In this document: positions 33,250 to 35,012 of the stretch, in pieces
How positions within the stretch are numbered: position 1 is the stretch's first letter
Layout: every line of letters starts with the position of its first letter
From: an uncultured Opitutia bacterium
GTDB taxonomy: Bacteria; Verrucomicrobiota; Verrucomicrobiia; Opitutales; Opitutaceae
Reading direction: 5' to 3'
DNA: 35,012 nt
NCBI GenBank assembly: GCA_903896015.1
Contig: CAITWF010000087.1
Coordinates: 1-35,012 of the forward strand
Translations under genes and position numbers: made by a program
The notes under the pieces: model-generated
Seen by the model: only the letters and a program-made list of their open reading frames with translations
What the model was told of the DNA's origin: nothing
Databases searched by the model: none

Positions 33250-33334
33250 AACCACGAAGGACGCGAAGGACGCGAAGTTTTTTTTAAAAGAGGTCGGTTC
33301 TTAACTCTTCGTGCATTCGTGTCCTTCGCGGTTT
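33250..33334. repeat. 9-nt-period inverted repeat downstream of aroB (CGAAGGACG variant)
   Basis: The left arm (33250-33277) contains CGAAGGACG units, and the right arm (33308-33334) reads CTTCGTGCATTCGTGTCCTT and then CGCGGTT. The arms are imperfect inverted copies of about 27 nt around a 30-nt centre with a run of eight T. The element fills the gap between aroB and the unrecognised gene and touches the aroB stop. It could act as an attenuator or a 3' end stabiliser, or be a selfish repeat. Confidence 0.8.
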
Positions 33335-34420
33335 TCAAACGGCCCCGATCGCGCGGAAGCACGCCTCGGCCTGCGCCGCGGTCACGCCGTCTCGGGTCGC
33401 GGCCTCGCCGATCTTGTTCAGCACGACAAACCGCGGCAAGCCCGCGCGCACTTTTTTGTCCCGCGCCATCGCCGCCAGCAGATCCGTCAGCGCCAGCGGC
33501 GCGCGCAGCTTCGTTGGCAACGCGTGCTCAGCGACGACCTTCGCCACGCGCGCCTCGTCCGCCGCCGAAATCAATTTCAATTCCGCCGATAGCCGCGCCG
33601 CCGCGCACAGCCCGATCGCGACGGCCTCGCCGTGCAGATACTCACCGTAGCCCGCCGCGTTTTCGATCGCGTGGCCAAACGTGTGGCCGAGGTTGAGCAG
33701 CGCGCGCCCACCGTCCTTCGCGGTTTCAAATTCGTCCGCCTCCACGATCCGCGCCTTGGCCGCGCAACAGCGGCGAACCACCGCCGCGAGTTCCGGGCTG
33801 GCGATCGTCAGCAAAGTTTTTTCCAACTGGGTGAAAAGCGCCGCGTCGCCGAGCAACCCATATTTGATCACCTCGGCGAGACCGGCGGCGAATTCGCGTG
33901 GCGGCAGCGTCGCGAGCAAACCGGTGGAAATGAAAACCGCGCGCGGCTGGTGAAACGCCCCGGCGAGATTCTTTCCGGCCGGGAGATTGATCCCAGTTTT
34001 GCCGCCGACGGAACTGTCGACCATCGCGAGTAGCGTCGTAGGCACCTGCACGAAATCGATCCCGCGCAGCCAGCTCGCGGCCGCGAAGCCGCCGAGGTCG
34101 CCGATCACCCCACCGCCGACGGCGAAGAGCGTGCCGCCGCGATCGAGTTTTTGCTCGGCGAGAAAATCGAGCACACGGCCGAGGCCCGCGAGCGACTTGC
34201 TCCCTTCGCCCGGCTCGACGGCGAGCACGGGCGCATCGCCCAGCATCGCTCGCAGCGCGGCGCCCTGAGCGCGCACGAAATTAGCGTCGGTCAGCACCGC
34301 CACCTTGCGTCCCGCCATCGTGAGTCGCGCAACCTCTCCGCGCACTTCGCCCGCGAGATCCGCGCCGAAGCGAATCGGGTAGCTGCGCGCATCGAGGTTG
34401 ACAGTGAGGGTTTCGATCAT
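33335..34420 (-). CDS. aroB: 3-Dehydroquinate synthase
   Basis: The 361-residue enzyme converts DAHP to 3-dehydroquinate in the shikimate pathway, using NAD and a divalent metal. The NAD-binding AVGGGVIGDLGGFAAA is present, as are the substrate-binding PTTLLAMVDSSVGGKTGIN and the metal ligands E in AEVIKYGLL, H in NLGHTFGHAIE and H in YLHGEAVAIG. Length is typical (about 360). The open frame continues upstream to 35002, but the ATG at 34420 (MIETLTVNLDARSYPI) is the normal N-terminus, and the extension lies antisense to the neighbouring gene. It is first in a ten-gene minus-strand run and divergent from the secreted protein at the right edge. The 142-nt gap between the two holds no clear promoter that I can identify. 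Confidence 0.96.
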   Translation of the reverse strand: MIETLTVNLDARSYPIRFGADLAGEVRGEVARLTMAGRKVAVLTDANFVRAQGAALRAMLGDAPVLAVEPGEGSKSLAGLGRVLDFLAEQKLDRGGTLFAVGGGVIGDLGGFAAASWLRGIDFVQVPTTLLAMVDSSVGGKTGINLPAGKNLAGAFHQPRAVFISTGLLATLPPREFAAGLAEVIKYGLLGDAALFTQLEKTLLTIASPELAAVVRRCCAAKARIVEADEFETAKDGGRALLNLGHTFGHAIENAAGYGEYLHGEAVAIGLCAAARLSAELKLISAADEARVAKVVAEHALPTKLRAPLALTDLLAAMARDKKVRAGLPRFVVLNKIGEAATRDGVTAAQAEACFRAIGAV

Positions 34421-34562
34421 CGCCGGCAGACAACGCGACGGCACCCGGTGCGTCGAGGAGAAGTTGCCCCGAAAATACGGCCATCCCGCGGGCCGGTATC
34501 GCGAAAAGGCGCCAGATGCAAAAAGTCGCTCTTTGGCCAATCTCTCGTTCCATAGGCGCGGC

Positions 34563-35012
34563 ATGAGTGTCGGATGCTTTTTTTTCCAGAGTCGCTGCAC
34601 GGTATTGGCAGCTTCGCTCGCGCTTTTATTCAGCGCGGCTCGCGCGCAGGTTACTGTGACGTGGGGCGGAAGCGGTGGAAGTTGGAACACCGGCACCAAC
34701 TGGCTCGGCAGCCTCCTTCCCGGTGCGAGCGACACAGCCCAGATTAACTCCGGGAGTCCCACCGTCAACAATGCTGTCTCGATCGCAAACCTCACCTTTT
34801 CCGGCGGCAATATCGGCGGTGCAGCCACCCTGACCCTTACAGGCACCGGTTCGGTGTGGAGTGGTGGCTCGATGAACGGCACCGGCACGCTCACGATCCA
34901 GAGCGGCGCCGCGCTCGCCATCTCCACCAACACCCACGACTTCAACCAGCGCGCCATCGTCAACAACGGCACCCTCACCTGGTCGGGCGGCACGTTGCGC
35001 ACCGGTAGCGGC
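34563..35012 (+). CDS. Secreted autotransporter-like beta-strand repeat protein, N-terminal part
   Basis: The frame from the ATG at 34563 is open for 150 codons to the window edge. It begins with a signal peptide (hydrophobic LAASLALLFSAARAQ). The mature start is VTVTWGGSGGSWNTGTNWLG, followed by Thr/Ser/Gly/Asn-rich repeated beta-strands (NLTFSGGNIGG, LTLTGTGSVWSGG, NGTLTWSGGTLRTG). This is the style of large autotransporter-associated beta-strand repeat proteins, which in Verrucomicrobiota often end in a PEP-CTERM sorting signal. The C-terminus is outside the window, so anchoring cannot be judged. Eight consecutive T fall in codons 6-8. It is divergent from aroB. Function is likely surface-related but not known. 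Confidence 0.82.
   Translation, partial: MSVGCFFFQSRCTVLAASLALLFSAARAQVTVTWGGSGGSWNTGTNWLGSLLPGASDTAQINSGSPTVNNAVSIANLTFSGGNIGGAATLTLTGTGSVWSGGSMNGTGTLTIQSGAALAISTNTHDFNQRAIVNNGTLTWSGGTLRTGSG

Noticed and set aside
31763-33334. CRISPR-like arrays from the tandem 9-mers
   Set aside because: Units are only 9 nt with no unique spacers and are arranged as inverted arms, which is not a CRISPR layout.

Overview
The window is GC-rich, densely coded chromosomal DNA, most likely from a Verrucomicrobiota bacterium of the Opitutaceae type. This is an inference from gene content and style: a secreted plant-polysaccharide locus, a TIGR03790-family protein, an autotransporter-like repeat protein at the right edge, a LpxA gene (so an outer membrane with lipid A), scarce Shine-Dalgarno sites, and intergenic inverted repeats built from 9-nt units. 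I see no mobile element, tRNA, rRNA, CRISPR array or transcription factor gene.

Left part (1-6.8 kb, minus strand): a three-gene secreted carbohydrate operon, in transcription order a large (alpha/alpha)6-type glycoside hydrolase, a GH88/GH105 unsaturated uronyl hydrolase, and a 981-residue beta-helix protein fused to a second large domain. It probably degrades pectin or a related uronic-acid polymer. Divergent from it (6.9-10.6 kb, plus strand) are an ABC-2 type exporter (ATPase and permease) and proA. A GH144/glucoamylase-like enzyme follows on the minus strand, and a small cupin on the plus strand.

Centre (12.6-22.4 kb, minus strand): a compact purine-catabolism operon, in transcription order aceB (malate synthase), uraD, uraH, allC, allB, the ureidoglycine aminohydrolase gene (allE type), and a single-chain xanthine dehydrogenase. 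Guanine deaminase (guaD) is transcribed divergently from the same 130-nt intergenic region. Together these take guanine to xanthine, urate, allantoin, allantoate and ureidoglycolate, and malate synthase can take the final glyoxylate into the TCA cycle. Two steps have no gene here: urate oxidation, and ureidoglycolate cleavage.

22.5-25.3 kb (plus strand): guaD, a Deg/HtrA protease with a plant DEG9-like C-terminus, and an unusual ClpP with an acidic N-terminal extension, ending in a clear intrinsic terminator.

Right part (25.35-34.4 kb, minus strand): ten co-directional genes, in transcription order aroB, an unrecognised gene, lpxA, pdxA, an A-type Fe-S carrier, infC, an N-acetylmuramoyl-L-alanine amidase, an S1/P1-type nuclease, crcB (fluoride channel) and a TIGR03790 protein. 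The last four overlap successively by 4 nt. The right edge holds the start of a secreted beta-strand-repeat protein on the plus strand.

The best leads are the purine operon with its built-in glyoxylate outlet and missing steps, the family of 9-nt-period inverted repeats (one abutting the TTG start of pdxA), the atypical Deg/ClpP pair, and the unrecognised gene at 32605-33237.
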